Positions 1 to 8,954 of a DNA stretch of 64,000 bases are shown here, in pieces. Source of the DNA: Bacteroidetes bacterium UBA2475 (lineage in GTDB: Bacteria > Bacteroidota > Bacteroidia > B-17B0 > Aurantibacillaceae); assembly GCA_002342065.1 (NCBI GenBank), contig DDPF01000018.1, forward strand, positions 62,001 to 126,000, in the 5' to 3' direction. The position numbers were made by a program, and so were the translations under genes. A model generated the notes under the pieces. The model worked only from the letters and a program-made list of their open reading frames with translations, searched no databases and was not told the DNA's origin. Numbering within the stretch: position 1 is the stretch's first letter; the number at the start of each line of letters is the position of its first letter.

Positions 1-464
1 CGGCCTGCGTTGGCGATGCAGTTTCTTTAAGTATGGCAAGTGCATCAACTTTTACCTGGAGTAACGGCAGTAATAATGCAGTTGCAACCGTTACACCAAT
101 TGCTGTAAGTATTTATTCACTAGTATTTACAGATGCAAACGGTTGCAGTTCAGAAAAAAGTGTAACAATAGATATTGATCCAAGATGTAATCCAAAAGTT
201 TACAACGGCATTACTGTGAATGGTGATGGTAATAACGAATTTTTTGAAATAGAGAATATTGAAAAATTCAAAAACAACTCGGTGAAAATTTATAACCGTT
301 GGGGTAAAGAAATATTTACTGTAAACAATTATGATAATAAAACCAATTACTGGCCAACACCTGAACATTTAAAAACACTTATACCATCAACCTACTTTTA
401 CGTGATAAATTATGGAGAAGGTGTTGAAATGGAAAAAGGTTGGGTTGAATTAATGACAAATTGA
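1..464 (+). CDS. C-terminal end of a large secreted adhesin (gliding-motility-associated CHU_C domain), 5' partial
   Basis: The reading frame is open from position 3, so the gene begins outside the window. About 60 residues of a serine/threonine-rich Ig/PKD-like repeat (ending in a DANGCSSEKSVTI-type strand) are followed by a CHU_C domain with the motifs NGDGNNEFF and VKIYNRWGKEIF and a C-terminal GWVEL strand. This domain is the type B signal that targets SprB-like adhesins through the type IX secretion system. The gene lies directly before a PorP/SprF homologue, and its TGA stop overlaps the next ATG by one base, so the two are translationally coupled. That is the classical pairing of a type B cargo with its cognate SprF. 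The size and ligand of the adhesin cannot be judged from here. Confidence 0.9.
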   Translation, partial: ACVGDAVSLSMASASTFTWSNGSNNAVATVTPIAVSIYSLVFTDANGCSSEKSVTIDIDPRCNPKVYNGITVNGDGNNEFFEIENIEKFKNNSVKIYNRWGKEIFTVNNYDNKTNYWPTPEHLKTLIPSTYFYVINYGEGVEMEKGWVELMTN

Positions 465-1414
465 TGAAAATGAAAAAACAGATATTACTACTATTTAGTT
501 TTGTATTTGCGTTGGCAGCTAACGCACAACAAGATCCGCAATACAATCTTTACCAGTTCAATCAAATGGTAATTAACCCTGCCTATGCCGGTGCAAGAGA
601 CGGCCTATCGGTTGTGGCTTCGGTAAGGAACCAATGGGCTGGCTTTAAAGGAGCTCCAAAAACATCATGTTTGAGCTTACATGGCCCTGTTCTAAACAAG
701 AACCTTGGTGTTGGCTTAACTGTAATTAGCGATGTAATGGGCCCTCGTAATATGGTTGGTGTATACGGGAATGTAGCCTACATATTAAAACTTAACTCTA
801 ACTGGAAATTATCTTTTGGAGTTAACGCAGGATATAACCGTTTTCAGTTTGACTTTAATGAGATCCGTTTTAAAACTACAGAGAATAGTACTTACATTCT
901 GCAAAACCAGTCGTACAATGCTTTAGATATTAATGCCGGATTTTACTTAAGATCAAATACTTTTTTTGTTGGCCTTAGCGCAACTCACATTCAAAATAAC
1001 AGTTTGTATGATTATGAGATAGCGGTTGATACAACAGGTGGAAAGACTGGATCGTACAATGTAAGTTACAGGTTAAGAACACACACCATGTTCACCATTG
1101 GTAAATCTTTTAAAATTAACGATAACTTAATTTTTGCACCCACCATTATGACCCGACGCATTGGTACCCATGGAAGTGGTGACCTGAACCTGAATTTTTT
1201 CATTAACAATAAATTATGGGTTGGCCTTTTTATGAGAGGTGGATATGGTCCGGGCTTTTTATTTCAATACTATATCTCTAACAAATTTAGGGTAGCATAT
1301 TCTTACGATTCAGGATTAAAAGATGCAAGAAAGTTAGGCGCTAGTCATGAGGTAATGATAGGCTTTGATTTTTCAGGCACTAAAGCAAAAATGTTAAACC
1401 CAAGATTTTTATAG
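464..1414 (+). CDS. PorP/SprF family type IX secretion membrane protein
   Basis: A 316-residue outer-membrane barrel with signal peptide MKMKKQILLLFSFVFALAANA. The mature N-terminus QDPQYNLYQFNQMVINPAYAGARD is the hallmark of the PorP/SprF family. In Flavobacterium johnsoniae each SprF-like protein is needed for export or surface anchoring of a cognate type B cargo, and PorP works with the PorE peptidoglycan-binding protein. Both relations fit the neighbours here: a CHU_C cargo upstream and a PorE-like gene 6 bases downstream. I chose the ATG at 464 because it overlaps the upstream stop. The ATG at 470 is equally possible, while the TTG at 461 is unlikely. The C-terminal part is rich in alternating strands, as expected for a barrel. 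Confidence 0.93.
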   Translation: MKMKKQILLLFSFVFALAANAQQDPQYNLYQFNQMVINPAYAGARDGLSVVASVRNQWAGFKGAPKTSCLSLHGPVLNKNLGVGLTVISDVMGPRNMVGVYGNVAYILKLNSNWKLSFGVNAGYNRFQFDFNEIRFKTTENSTYILQNQSYNALDINAGFYLRSNTFFVGLSATHIQNNSLYDYEIAVDTTGGKTGSYNVSYRLRTHTMFTIGKSFKINDNLIFAPTIMTRRIGTHGSGDLNLNFFINNKLWVGLFMRGGYGPGFLFQYYISNKFRVAYSYDSGLKDARKLGASHEVMIGFDFSGTKAKMLNPRFL

Positions 1415-1420
1415 TACTAT

Positions 1421-4087
1421 ATGTTAAAGAAAACTATTTACCTTCTCCTTTTTGTTCTGTTCATAACACCTTTGTTTTCACAAATAAATAAAGGCGATAA
1501 ATATTATAATAAATATCAGTTCATTAAGGCTATTTCTTATTATAAAAAAGCGACAAAAGCACCTTCGCCAATAAAGCAGCAGGCTTATATTAAATTGGCC
1601 GACAGCTATAAAAAAATAAACGACTACACTAATGCCGAATTGTCTTACCGCAACGCTTTAGCTATTAGCTCTGATGTTCCGGCCGAAGTACATTACAATT
1701 ACGCGCAGGTATTAAAAACAAATAACAAATATCAGGAAGCGGTTGAGCAATATACCAGTTACATTAAGCTAAGTCCTAATGATGCTAATGCAAAGAATGC
1801 CATTAAGTTTTGTAAAGAAATAAAATATTACAATTCAAAACCAATTGAATATGAAGTAAAGAATATTGAAAAAATAAATTCATCAAAATCAGAGTTCTCT
1901 CCGTTCATCATTAACAATAAATTAATGTTCGTGGCAGAAAGAGAATCTTTTAATTTTGTGGATTACACCGTTAACGATTATAACGGCGAACCATATCTTA
2001 ATATGTATGTTACCGACATAAAGGGTAAAGACGCTGACAAATCAAAATCTCTATCAAAAAAAATAAATACCGATTACCACGACGGACCGGGTTGTTTAAG
2101 TAACGATGGTAAAACACTTTATTTTACACGTGTTGATTATAAAAAGAAAAAAGATTTTGTGAACACTGCAAAGATCTATATTGCAGTAGGCGAAGAAAGA
2201 AACTGGGGCAATATAAAACCATTCGCATTTAACAGCGATAATTATTCTGTTGCGCACCCAAGCATTAGCAACGATAATTCAAAATTATTTTTTACCAGCG
2301 ATATGCCCGGTGGTCTTGGAGGCAAAGATATATGGATGTGTGTGAAAAGTGGTGACAACTGGGGCAAACCTGTTAACCTTGGTCCTGATATTAATACAAG
2401 TGGCGACGAAATGTTTCCGAGCGTTCGCAAAGATGGAATACTTTATTTTTCGTCTAACGGTTTACCCGGCTTTGGTGGATTAGATATTTATACCGCAAGG
2501 CCGGTAGATAATAAATGGTTATTGGTGCGTAACGAAGGCATGAACCTTAACAGCAACATGGATGATTTCGGAATTACTTTTTTAAATGATACAATTGGTT
2601 ATTTCTCATCAAACCGTGAAGGTGGAAAAGGTAAAGATGATATTTACTGGTATGCCTTTACCAATAAAGCAATGACACTTTCTGGTACTGTTCTCTTAAC
2701 CGAGAATCCACTTGATCCTGCTTCGAAGGTGAAAGTTGTTTTAATGGATGAGAACGGTGTTGCTTTAGATAGTACGAAAACAGATAGTGAAGGTAATTTT
2801 GAATTTAAGAATTTAGATGCCGAAAAAACATACATGGCCTCTATTGATGAGACAAATCCTCAGTTTACAGGCAAAGCGCGTTATTATTTAGCCGATAAAA
2901 AAGGAACGATTCACCGTGTTACAAATAATGTGAACGGCGAAAAATTTGTATTTAAGAATTTACCCTTCGATCCAAATGGTTTACCGGATATGTTCACCGA
3001 TGATAATTTAACTCTTGCAGGAAATTTATTGTATGGCGAAAATCCAAGTAAGGCTATAAAGAACACCCGCTTAAAACTTGTAAATGATTTTGGCGATGTT
3101 CTTGAAGAAACAACTACCAATGAGTTTGGAGCCTTTGCTTTTAGAAATATTCCTGCCGATCAAAATTATATGATCTCTATTGTTGAATCTGATATTTCTT
3201 TACCACCAAACACCAAAGTAACATTAACCAACAAAAGCGGTAAAGAATTAAAAACATTTTATACCGGAAAAGATAAATTCAACTTTAAGATCTTAAGCTC
3301 CGAAAAAAATCTATTGCAGGAAATGAATGCAGAAGATGCAAACCTGGTGATGGATGTATATGGTTATATGTATGACCAAAACAAAAAACCAATTGCCAAT
3401 GCTAAACTTAAAATTAAAGAAGATATTACAGGTGGTGAAGTAAAAGAAGTTTCATCATCTGATAAAGGAAAATTTAATTTCAGGAATTTAAAAGGCGATA
3501 AGAATTATCTGTTTGAAGTAGATGAGAACGATCCAAATTTTAAGGGTGTTACACGTATCTATATTGCAGATAGTAAAGGAAGGATCTATAAAGTATTGGA
3601 TAAGGACGGTTCGGGTAAATTTATCTTTAAATTGTTAGACGCCGATAAAGCTGCCATGGGCGAGTTTGTGGTTGACGATCCATGGTTAGCTGTTTTAGAA
3701 ATGAAGAACAAAGAAAAGGCAGAGTTAACTATTGTAGAGAATATCTATTATGCCTTTGGTGATTTTAAATTTGATGATGCAGGACAAAAAGTAATGGATA
3801 AGATCATTACTGTATTAAACACTAATCCAAAACTGGTAATTGAAGTTAGCTCGCACACCGATTCCCGTTCAAGCGATGTGTTTAATTTAGCCTTATCAAA
3901 AAAACGTGCCGATTTTGTGGTGAATTATATGATCGCAAAAGGCATCGTTAAAACAAGATTAAAGGCTATTGGTTATGGCGAGACCAAGTTATTGAACAAA
4001 TGCGCCAATGATATTGAATGCACTGATGATGAGCACAAGATCAATCGTAGAACCGAATTTAAAATTAACGAACAGCCCAACTTATAA
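1421..4087 (+). CDS. PorE-like OmpA family protein: TPR, PD40 propeller, three carboxypeptidase-regulatory-like domains, OmpA domain
   Basis: An 888-residue protein with a signal peptide ending near LFSQ (residue 21). Domains in order: TPR helices (about 22-130), a PD40/TolB-type propeller with repeated FTSDMPGGLGGKDIW-like blades (about 165-410), three carboxypeptidase-regulatory-like beta domains (about 415-510, 525-615, 645-735), and an OmpA C-terminal peptidoglycan-binding domain (about 770-885) with SHTDSR at 811 and NRRTEF at 875. The order matches PorE of the Porphyromonas T9SS, which has a single regulatory-like domain, so the triplication is a departure. It should sit in the periplasm, tethering the SprF-like barrel to peptidoglycan. 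It starts 6 bases after the SprF gene and ends 2 bases before the next gene, so this is one operon. Confidence 0.92.
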   Translation: MLKKTIYLLLFVLFITPLFSQINKGDKYYNKYQFIKAISYYKKATKAPSPIKQQAYIKLADSYKKINDYTNAELSYRNALAISSDVPAEVHYNYAQVLKTNNKYQEAVEQYTSYIKLSPNDANAKNAIKFCKEIKYYNSKPIEYEVKNIEKINSSKSEFSPFIINNKLMFVAERESFNFVDYTVNDYNGEPYLNMYVTDIKGKDADKSKSLSKKINTDYHDGPGCLSNDGKTLYFTRVDYKKKKDFVNTAKIYIAVGEERNWGNIKPFAFNSDNYSVAHPSISNDNSKLFFTSDMPGGLGGKDIWMCVKSGDNWGKPVNLGPDINTSGDEMFPSVRKDGILYFSSNGLPGFGGLDIYTARPVDNKWLLVRNEGMNLNSNMDDFGITFLNDTIGYFSSNREGGKGKDDIYWYAFTNKAMTLSGTVLLTENPLDPASKVKVVLMDENGVALDSTKTDSEGNFEFKNLDAEKTYMASIDETNPQFTGKARYYLADKKGTIHRVTNNVNGEKFVFKNLPFDPNGLPDMFTDDNLTLAGNLLYGENPSKAIKNTRLKLVNDFGDVLEETTTNEFGAFAFRNIPADQNYMISIVESDISLPPNTKVTLTNKSGKELKTFYTGKDKFNFKILSSEKNLLQEMNAEDANLVMDVYGYMYDQNKKPIANAKLKIKEDITGGEVKEVSSSDKGKFNFRNLKGDKNYLFEVDENDPNFKGVTRIYIADSKGRIYKVLDKDGSGKFIFKLLDADKAAMGEFVVDDPWLAVLEMKNKEKAELTIVENIYYAFGDFKFDDAGQKVMDKIITVLNTNPKLVIEVSSHTDSRSSDVFNLALSKKRADFVVNYMIAKGIVKTRLKAIGYGETKLLNKCANDIECTDDEHKINRRTEFKINEQPNL

Positions 4088-4089
4088 TT

Positions 4090-5265
4090 ATGAACGTTAT
4101 TTTATTTGATGCAGAACAGCCCAGGAAAAATCTATTGCCTTTAACTTATACACGCCCGGTTTCTGAAATTAGAATTGGTATTTTAACCATTAAACAAAAA
4201 TGGGATAAGGAATTAAATACTAACTGTAGTTATTCAACCAAAAGTTATTTATCAAAAAAATTCCCGATAAAAGAGCAGCCCGATTCTCTTTTTATAAATG
4301 GTAGCTTATGCCCTACCCCTGCATTAATGGCAGAAATAAAAAAATTAAAACCATTACAGGCGCTTGTAAAAAATAACGAATTGCTGGCGCTTGTTGGCGA
4401 GGCAAAACATTTGAAGGCTTTACTCGATCACGAGAAAATTGAATTTAAACAAGAGGTTTTAAATATTGCAAATGTTTGGGATGTGTTTCAAAAAAATGGT
4501 GAAGCATTAAAACTGGATTTTGAATTATTGACTAAAAATAAAAAGTCACAAGCTCTTAGTTCTTCTGTTACAATTATTGGAAATAAAGATCTTGTTTTTT
4601 TAGAAGAAGGTGCAAAAGCCGAGGCCTGTGTTTTAAATACAAGCGGCGGTGCAATTTATTTGGCCAAAGATGCCGAAATAATGGAAGGCTCTGCGGTTCG
4701 CGGCCCTTTTGCCCTTGGCGAACACAGTGCTTTAAAATTGTGTACTAAGATCTATGGTCCAACTACTATTGGACCACATTGTAAAGTGGGTGGCGAAGTA
4801 AACAACTCTGTTATTTTTGGTTTTAGTAATAAAGCGCACGATGGTTTTTTAGGAAATTCAGTAGTTGGCGAATGGTGTAATTTAGGTGCCGATAGCAATA
4901 ACAGTAATTTAAAGAACAATTACGGCAACGTAAAACTATTTAATTATTTACAAAACAAAATGGTTGATAGTGGGTTGCAATTTTGTGGTTTAATAATGGG
5001 GGATCATTCTAAAACAGGAATAAATACTATGCTTAACACCGGCACTGTGGTGGGTGTTGGAGCAAATATTTATGGTGGTAGTTTTCCTGCAACACATATA
5101 CCAAGCTTTAGCTGGGGCGGTAGTGAAGGTTTTGAGACTTACAAACTGGATAAATTATTTGAAACTGCCGAAAAAGTATTTGAACGCAGAAGTCTTAAAT
5201 TAGATGCTACTGAAAAAGAAATTCTTTCTGAAGTGTTTGAAAAAACAAAAGAATACAGAAATTAA
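4090..5265 (+). CDS. Bacteroidota-type alternative GlmU (putative sugar nucleotidyltransferase with left-handed beta-helix)
   Basis: A 391-residue cytoplasmic protein. The N-terminal half begins MNVILFDAEQPRKNLLPLTYTRP, the signature of the Bacteroidota family annotated as UDP-GlcNAc diphosphorylase / glucosamine-1-phosphate N-acetyltransferase. It is thought to replace conventional GlmU in making UDP-GlcNAc for peptidoglycan and LPS. The C-terminal half (about 180-390) shows hexapeptide periodicity with a GPTTIGPHCKVGGEV stretch typical of left-handed beta-helix acyltransferases. It follows the PorE-like gene by 2 bases, so it is probably co-transcribed with the secretion genes. Family assignment is firm; enzymatic activity is inferred from the family. 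Confidence 0.85.
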   Translation: MNVILFDAEQPRKNLLPLTYTRPVSEIRIGILTIKQKWDKELNTNCSYSTKSYLSKKFPIKEQPDSLFINGSLCPTPALMAEIKKLKPLQALVKNNELLALVGEAKHLKALLDHEKIEFKQEVLNIANVWDVFQKNGEALKLDFELLTKNKKSQALSSSVTIIGNKDLVFLEEGAKAEACVLNTSGGAIYLAKDAEIMEGSAVRGPFALGEHSALKLCTKIYGPTTIGPHCKVGGEVNNSVIFGFSNKAHDGFLGNSVVGEWCNLGADSNNSNLKNNYGNVKLFNYLQNKMVDSGLQFCGLIMGDHSKTGINTMLNTGTVVGVGANIYGGSFPATHIPSFSWGGSEGFETYKLDKLFETAEKVFERRSLKLDATEKEILSEVFEKTKEYRN

Positions 5266-5291
5266 CCTTCGCTTAATATATTGCCCTACTC

Positions 5292-5299
5292 TAATTTTG
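5292..5299 (+). promoter_or_regulatory. Candidate Bacteroidota -7 box (TAATTTTG) for the nuclease gene
   Basis: TAATTTTG fits the Bacteroidota -7 consensus TAnnTTTG and ends 16 bases before the ATG at 5316, implying a leader of about ten bases. No convincing TTTG -33 box lies at the usual spacing, so this is a moderate call. Confidence 0.5.
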
Positions 5300-5315
5300 T
5301 ACCTTTATCCATAAC

Positions 5316-6377
5316 ATGAAAAAATTATTTATTCTCTTTGTTTTTATTTCCGGGTTTTGTTTAGCACAAATTCCATTAGGTTATTATAATGCAGCGCAGG
5401 GCTTAACAGGTAACAATTTAAAAGTTGCGTTACACAATATCATTAAAAATCATACAATTGTATCGTATAACGGCCTATGGTCTGCTTTTCAACAAACAGA
5501 TAAAAAAACCAATAATAAAGTGTGGGATATGTATAGCCATAATCCAACCGGGACTCAGCCATACGAATATACTTTTGTGACCGATCAATGTGGAAGTTAT
5601 AATTCTGAAGGCGATTGTTACAACCGCGAACATAGTTGGCCGCAAAGCTGGTTTAATTCTACCTCAGGGCCAGATTCTGACATGTTCCATATTTATCCAA
5701 CAGATGGCGAAGTAAACGGCAAACGCAGTAACTTTCCTTACGGGAATGTTAGCAATCCAAGTTGGACAAGTATGAACGGAGGTAAATTAGGGCCTTGCAC
5801 AAATGCAGGTTATACCCAAACTGTGTTTGAACCTATTAACGAATACAAAGGCGATCTTGCAAGAGGCTATTTTTATATGAGCACGCGTTATTATTCTGAA
5901 GACGCTGCCTGGGGTACAACAGACGCTACAAACAAATCTATTATTTTACCTTGGCAGATAACTGTTTTATTAAGCTGGCATCATCAGGATCCGGTAAGTG
6001 CCAAAGAAACAGGTAGAAATAATCTTATCTATTCTAGCTATCAAAACAACCGTAATCCTTATATCGATCATCCTGAATACGCCGATAGCGTTTGGGCCTA
6101 TGCTGTTAGCGGATTTGAAGACCAATTTTTATTCTCGCAACAATTTTCCATCTATCCAAATCCTTCATCCGAACAAATAAATGTAATTAGCTATTCTAAC
6201 AGCCCCGAAAATTCTGTTTTTAAAGTAACCGACATTTCAGGAAAGATAATTGAAGAAAAAATAATTTTAGCAGGAGATGCAAAACCTTTTGATTGCAGTC
6301 AGTGGCAAAACGGCATCTATTTTATTTCTATCAGTAATTCTAAAGCGCTTTCTAATTTTAAGTTTATTAAGCAGTAG
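5316..6377 (+). CDS. Secreted endonuclease I family nuclease with T9SS sorting domain
   Basis: A 353-residue protein with a signal peptide (MKKLFILFVFISGFCLAQ). Residues about 20-265 form an endonuclease I (EndA/DNase I-like, beta-beta-alpha metal) domain. Its landmarks are CYNREHSWPQSWF with the catalytic histidine near 106, DMFHIYPTDGEVNGKRSNFP, and NRNPYIDHPEY. Residues about 277-353 are a type A T9SS sorting domain (SIYPNPSSEQ ... NGIYFISI). It should be an extracellular or cell-surface DNase, useful for nutrient or phosphate scavenging. A short-leader promoter precedes it, so it is probably transcribed alone. The gene ends five bases before a dispersed hairpin repeat that could serve as its 3' processing signal. 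Confidence 0.93.
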   Translation: MKKLFILFVFISGFCLAQIPLGYYNAAQGLTGNNLKVALHNIIKNHTIVSYNGLWSAFQQTDKKTNNKVWDMYSHNPTGTQPYEYTFVTDQCGSYNSEGDCYNREHSWPQSWFNSTSGPDSDMFHIYPTDGEVNGKRSNFPYGNVSNPSWTSMNGGKLGPCTNAGYTQTVFEPINEYKGDLARGYFYMSTRYYSEDAAWGTTDATNKSIILPWQITVLLSWHHQDPVSAKETGRNNLIYSSYQNNRNPYIDHPEYADSVWAYAVSGFEDQFLFSQQFSIYPNPSSEQINVISYSNSPENSVFKVTDISGKIIEEKIILAGDAKPFDCSQWQNGIYFISISNSKALSNFKFIKQ

Positions 6378-6381
6378 ATTT

Positions 6382-6472
6382 TTAACCACTAAGATCACAA
6401 AGTTTTTTTCACAAAGATCACAAAGAAAATCTTAGTGCGCTTTGATCCTTCTTAGCGGCCTTCGTGGTTAGA
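6382..6472. repeat. Dispersed inverted repeat, 'CACAAAG' subtype (copy 1)
   Basis: The left arm begins TTAACCACTAAGATCACAAAG and the right arm ends CTTAGCGGCCTTCGTGGTTA, so the ends form an imperfect stem built from degenerate CACAAAG heptamers. An internal CTTAGTGCGC block is shared with the copy at 19073-19156. It lies between two convergent genes and covers the last seven codons and the stop of the HPP gene on the minus strand. Confidence 0.8.
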
Positions 6473-7060
6473 TCTTTTAAAAAACATTCTCTGAATTATT
6501 CTTGTATATTTTTTATCTGAAGGATACTTTCTGTTCTCAGTTAGATTATTAAAAATGAGTGCTACCACCAATAATATGAGCGACCCGCTTAATACAGGCG
6601 AAAGAACATATAAATAACCCAATGCTTTAATCTTTTCGGAACCTATCACCGCAATTAAAGCTGTAGCGCCGCCGGGAGGATGCAGCGTTTTTGTGATCTG
6701 CATAAATACAATAGAAAGCGAAACCGCTAACGGAGCTGTGAGCCAGATAATATCCGGTAAAAAAATATTTACAGTTACACCAATTAATGCGCTTACCAAA
6801 TGGCCACCAATTAAATTACGTGGCTGCGCCAGTGGACTTTGAATAGCACCATAAATTAATACACTGGATGCACCAAAAGAACCAATTAAAAAAAGATTAT
6901 CGTTTGTGCCTAATACTCGACTTTGCATATAGGCAATTAAACCAATACCGATGAATGATCCTAAAAAAGCCCAAAAATGCTCTTTAAAATCAACTAAGGT
7001 TTCTTTGTAAATAACGTAGCGCGAAAGTCTGATGCTTCTTTTTATTCTCTTCCTGATCAT
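6452..7060 (-). CDS. HPP family integral membrane protein
   Basis: A 202-residue protein with four or five hydrophobic segments after a basic N-terminus (MIRKRIKRSIRLSR). The family signatures are visible: LIGSFGASSVLIYGA, PLAQPRNLIGGHL and the name-giving HPPGGATAL motif. Some HPP proteins transport nitrite in plastids and cyanobacteria; for bacterial members the substrate is mostly unknown, so I give no transport claim. I chose the ATG at 7060 over a TTG seven codons upstream. The last residues (KRSNHEGR) are encoded by the arm of a dispersed repeat, which also supplies the TAA stop, so the natural C-terminus may have been altered by the insertion. Confidence 0.85.
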   Translation of the reverse strand: MIRKRIKRSIRLSRYVIYKETLVDFKEHFWAFLGSFIGIGLIAYMQSRVLGTNDNLFLIGSFGASSVLIYGAIQSPLAQPRNLIGGHLVSALIGVTVNIFLPDIIWLTAPLAVSLSIVFMQITKTLHPPGGATALIAVIGSEKIKALGYLYVLSPVLSGSLILLVVALIFNNLTENRKYPSDKKYTRIIQRMFFKRSNHEGR

Positions 7061-7202
7061 TACTATACTATTAATCCTCAAAGTTAATCAAAGTTCAGTT
7101 TACCGATTATTTATTTCTATACTTTTTTAATTGGTATTTCTGCAGAGTATCGAGGAAGCAAAACAGTTAAAGCCAAAGAAGCCGCGAACACCAATTAACA
7201 AT

Positions 7203-7260
7203 TGTCATGTCGAGCGCAGTCGAGACACGTATCCGCTTCTCGACTGCGCTCGAAGTGACA
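7203..7260. repeat. Inverted repeat of the 'TGTCGAGCGCAGTCGAGA' type
   Basis: Arms 7203-7225 and 7238-7260 pair at 21 of 23 positions around a 12-base loop. The core TCGAGCGCAGTCGA is GC-rich against an AT-rich background. Similar elements are scattered through many Bacteroidota intergenic regions as far as I know. It lies in the roughly 260-base gap between the HPP gene start and the TPR gene end; nothing else is evident in that gap. Confidence 0.8.
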
Positions 7261-7318
7261 CGTACTGTTTTACATCTGAAGTAGGCTCAAACAGATTTTT
7301 ATGAACTCAGCGTTCTAT

Positions 7319-8938
7319 CTATTTCTTCATCGAAGCAGCTTTTTCGCTATCAAGTTTTGCATTTTTAAGATCGCCTGTTTTTTCGTAGCTCAAGGCGCGG
7401 TAACTGTATACATTAGCCAAATACGGATCTATTGCAAGCGCCTTTGTATAATCTTCAATAGCACCTGCATACTCCTTTAAATCATGTTTTGCTAATCCGC
7501 GGTTATTATATGCAATGGCAGAATTAGGATCTATCTCAATTGCTTTATTATAATCTTTAATAGCTTCTTTTGCCTCGCCTTTATTGTATTTGCAAAGTCC
7601 GCGGTTACACAAGGCCTCCATATCTTTTGGATCTAGTTCGATGCTTTTATTAAAATCTTCAAGCGCACCATCATAATCTTTCATTTCATTTTTTATACTA
7701 CCCCTATTGGCATAAGCTTTAGCATAATCTTTTTTTAGTTCAATAGACTTGTTAAGATCAGAGATAGCACCTTCAATATCATTCAAACGTTTTCTTATAA
7801 CGCCACGGTTATTATAGGCTATAGCATGTTTACGATCCAGTTCAATTGTTTTGGTAAAATCTTTTAGCGCACCTTTGTTATCAAACGAACCCATTTTAGC
7901 AACGCCTCTCAATAAATAGGCCATAGTATCGTTGGGATTTTCAATAATATATTTATCAAGATCTTCGATCGCCCCTTTAAAATCTTTAAGTTCGTTCTTT
8001 ATGGCACCTGTATAATAACGTAAAGATGTGTAACGGGGTTCTAACTCCATAGCTTTCTCAAGATCTTTTATAGCACCTTCAAAATCTTTTGTATCAGTTT
8101 TTATTTTTCCTCTACCGGCAAACACCGTAACGTTATATGGGTCCATCTCCAATACCGCATCAAGATCTTTAATAGCTCCTTCATAATCCTTTAATTCAGC
8201 CTTTACAGAAGCCCTGTCGATAATAGCCGGATAAAACCCGGGATTAATAACTATGGTTGTATTAAAATCTTTTACAGCGTCTTCAAACTTCCCCATTTTT
8301 GCCAATACATTGGCGCGGTTATAATAAGCCTCAAAATAATCGGGTTTTACTTCCAGCGTTTTATTATAATCTTCTAAAGCGCCTTTTGCATCGCCCATTA
8401 AATTTTTATTATAACCACGGTTATGATAGGCTTTTGCATAATCGGGTTTTAATTCAATAGCTTTTGTAAGATCTTTAATAGCGCCTTTGTAATCCCTGAA
8501 GGTGGCTTTTCCATAGGCGAGATTTAAATAGCCCATGGCTGCTTTAGGCTCCAAGTCAATAGCTTTTTCGAAGTTCTTCAACGCATTAATGGAGTCCCGC
8601 AGACCAACCTGAGCCATGGCAATATTATTATAGGCCTCTGATTTTTCGCCTGCTATATTTATTACTTCACGGTTATCTTCTATAGCGCCGTTATAATCTC
8701 TTAATTGTAATTTGTAAACACCTCGTCTTAAATAGGCATCCACATTATTTGGATCCATTTTTATAAAAAAGCTCTGACTTTTAATTCTTCCGCGCAGATC
8801 AGAGTAATTGGAAGTATCTACATAATCTGTCTGCGAAAAAAGCGTGCAGCTTATTGCAAGAAATAAAAAAAATAAATTATGTGTCCTAATTTTCTTTCTT
8901 TTTTCAATGGTGTTGTATAATGTTTCTTCCTTTATCAT
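7319..8938 (-). CDS. Tetratricopeptide repeat protein (14 TPRs), exported
   Basis: A 539-residue protein. An N-terminal basic stretch is followed by a hydrophobic segment (LFFLFLAISCTLFSQ, about residues 22-36), giving a signal peptide with an unusually long n-region. The rest is fourteen consecutive 34-residue TPRs with motifs such as AYNNRGxxKxxLKDYxGAIEDxxKAIELxP. The highly regular register suggests a superhelical protein-interaction scaffold in the periplasm or on the outer membrane; partner unknown. The frame is open to 9001, but those codons are encoded by a dispersed repeat. The ATG at 8938 has a strong AGGAGA Shine-Dalgarno sequence five bases upstream, so I use it. There is no obvious operon partner. 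Confidence 0.88.
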   Translation of the reverse strand: MIKEETLYNTIEKRKKIRTHNLFFLFLAISCTLFSQTDYVDTSNYSDLRGRIKSQSFFIKMDPNNVDAYLRRGVYKLQLRDYNGAIEDNREVINIAGEKSEAYNNIAMAQVGLRDSINALKNFEKAIDLEPKAAMGYLNLAYGKATFRDYKGAIKDLTKAIELKPDYAKAYHNRGYNKNLMGDAKGALEDYNKTLEVKPDYFEAYYNRANVLAKMGKFEDAVKDFNTTIVINPGFYPAIIDRASVKAELKDYEGAIKDLDAVLEMDPYNVTVFAGRGKIKTDTKDFEGAIKDLEKAMELEPRYTSLRYYTGAIKNELKDFKGAIEDLDKYIIENPNDTMAYLLRGVAKMGSFDNKGALKDFTKTIELDRKHAIAYNNRGVIRKRLNDIEGAISDLNKSIELKKDYAKAYANRGSIKNEMKDYDGALEDFNKSIELDPKDMEALCNRGLCKYNKGEAKEAIKDYNKAIEIDPNSAIAYNNRGLAKHDLKEYAGAIEDYTKALAIDPYLANVYSYRALSYEKTGDLKNAKLDSEKAASMKK

Positions 8939-8942
8939 ATTA

Positions 8943-8948
8943 TCTCCT
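8943..8948 (-). promoter_or_regulatory. Shine-Dalgarno sequence AGGAGA deciding the start of the TPR gene
   Basis: On the minus strand AGGAGA is followed by TAAT and the ATG at 8938. Strong Shine-Dalgarno sequences are uncommon in Bacteroidota, so this is notable. It argues against the longer open frame running into the repeat upstream. Confidence 0.7.
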
Positions 8949-8954
8949 AAATTT

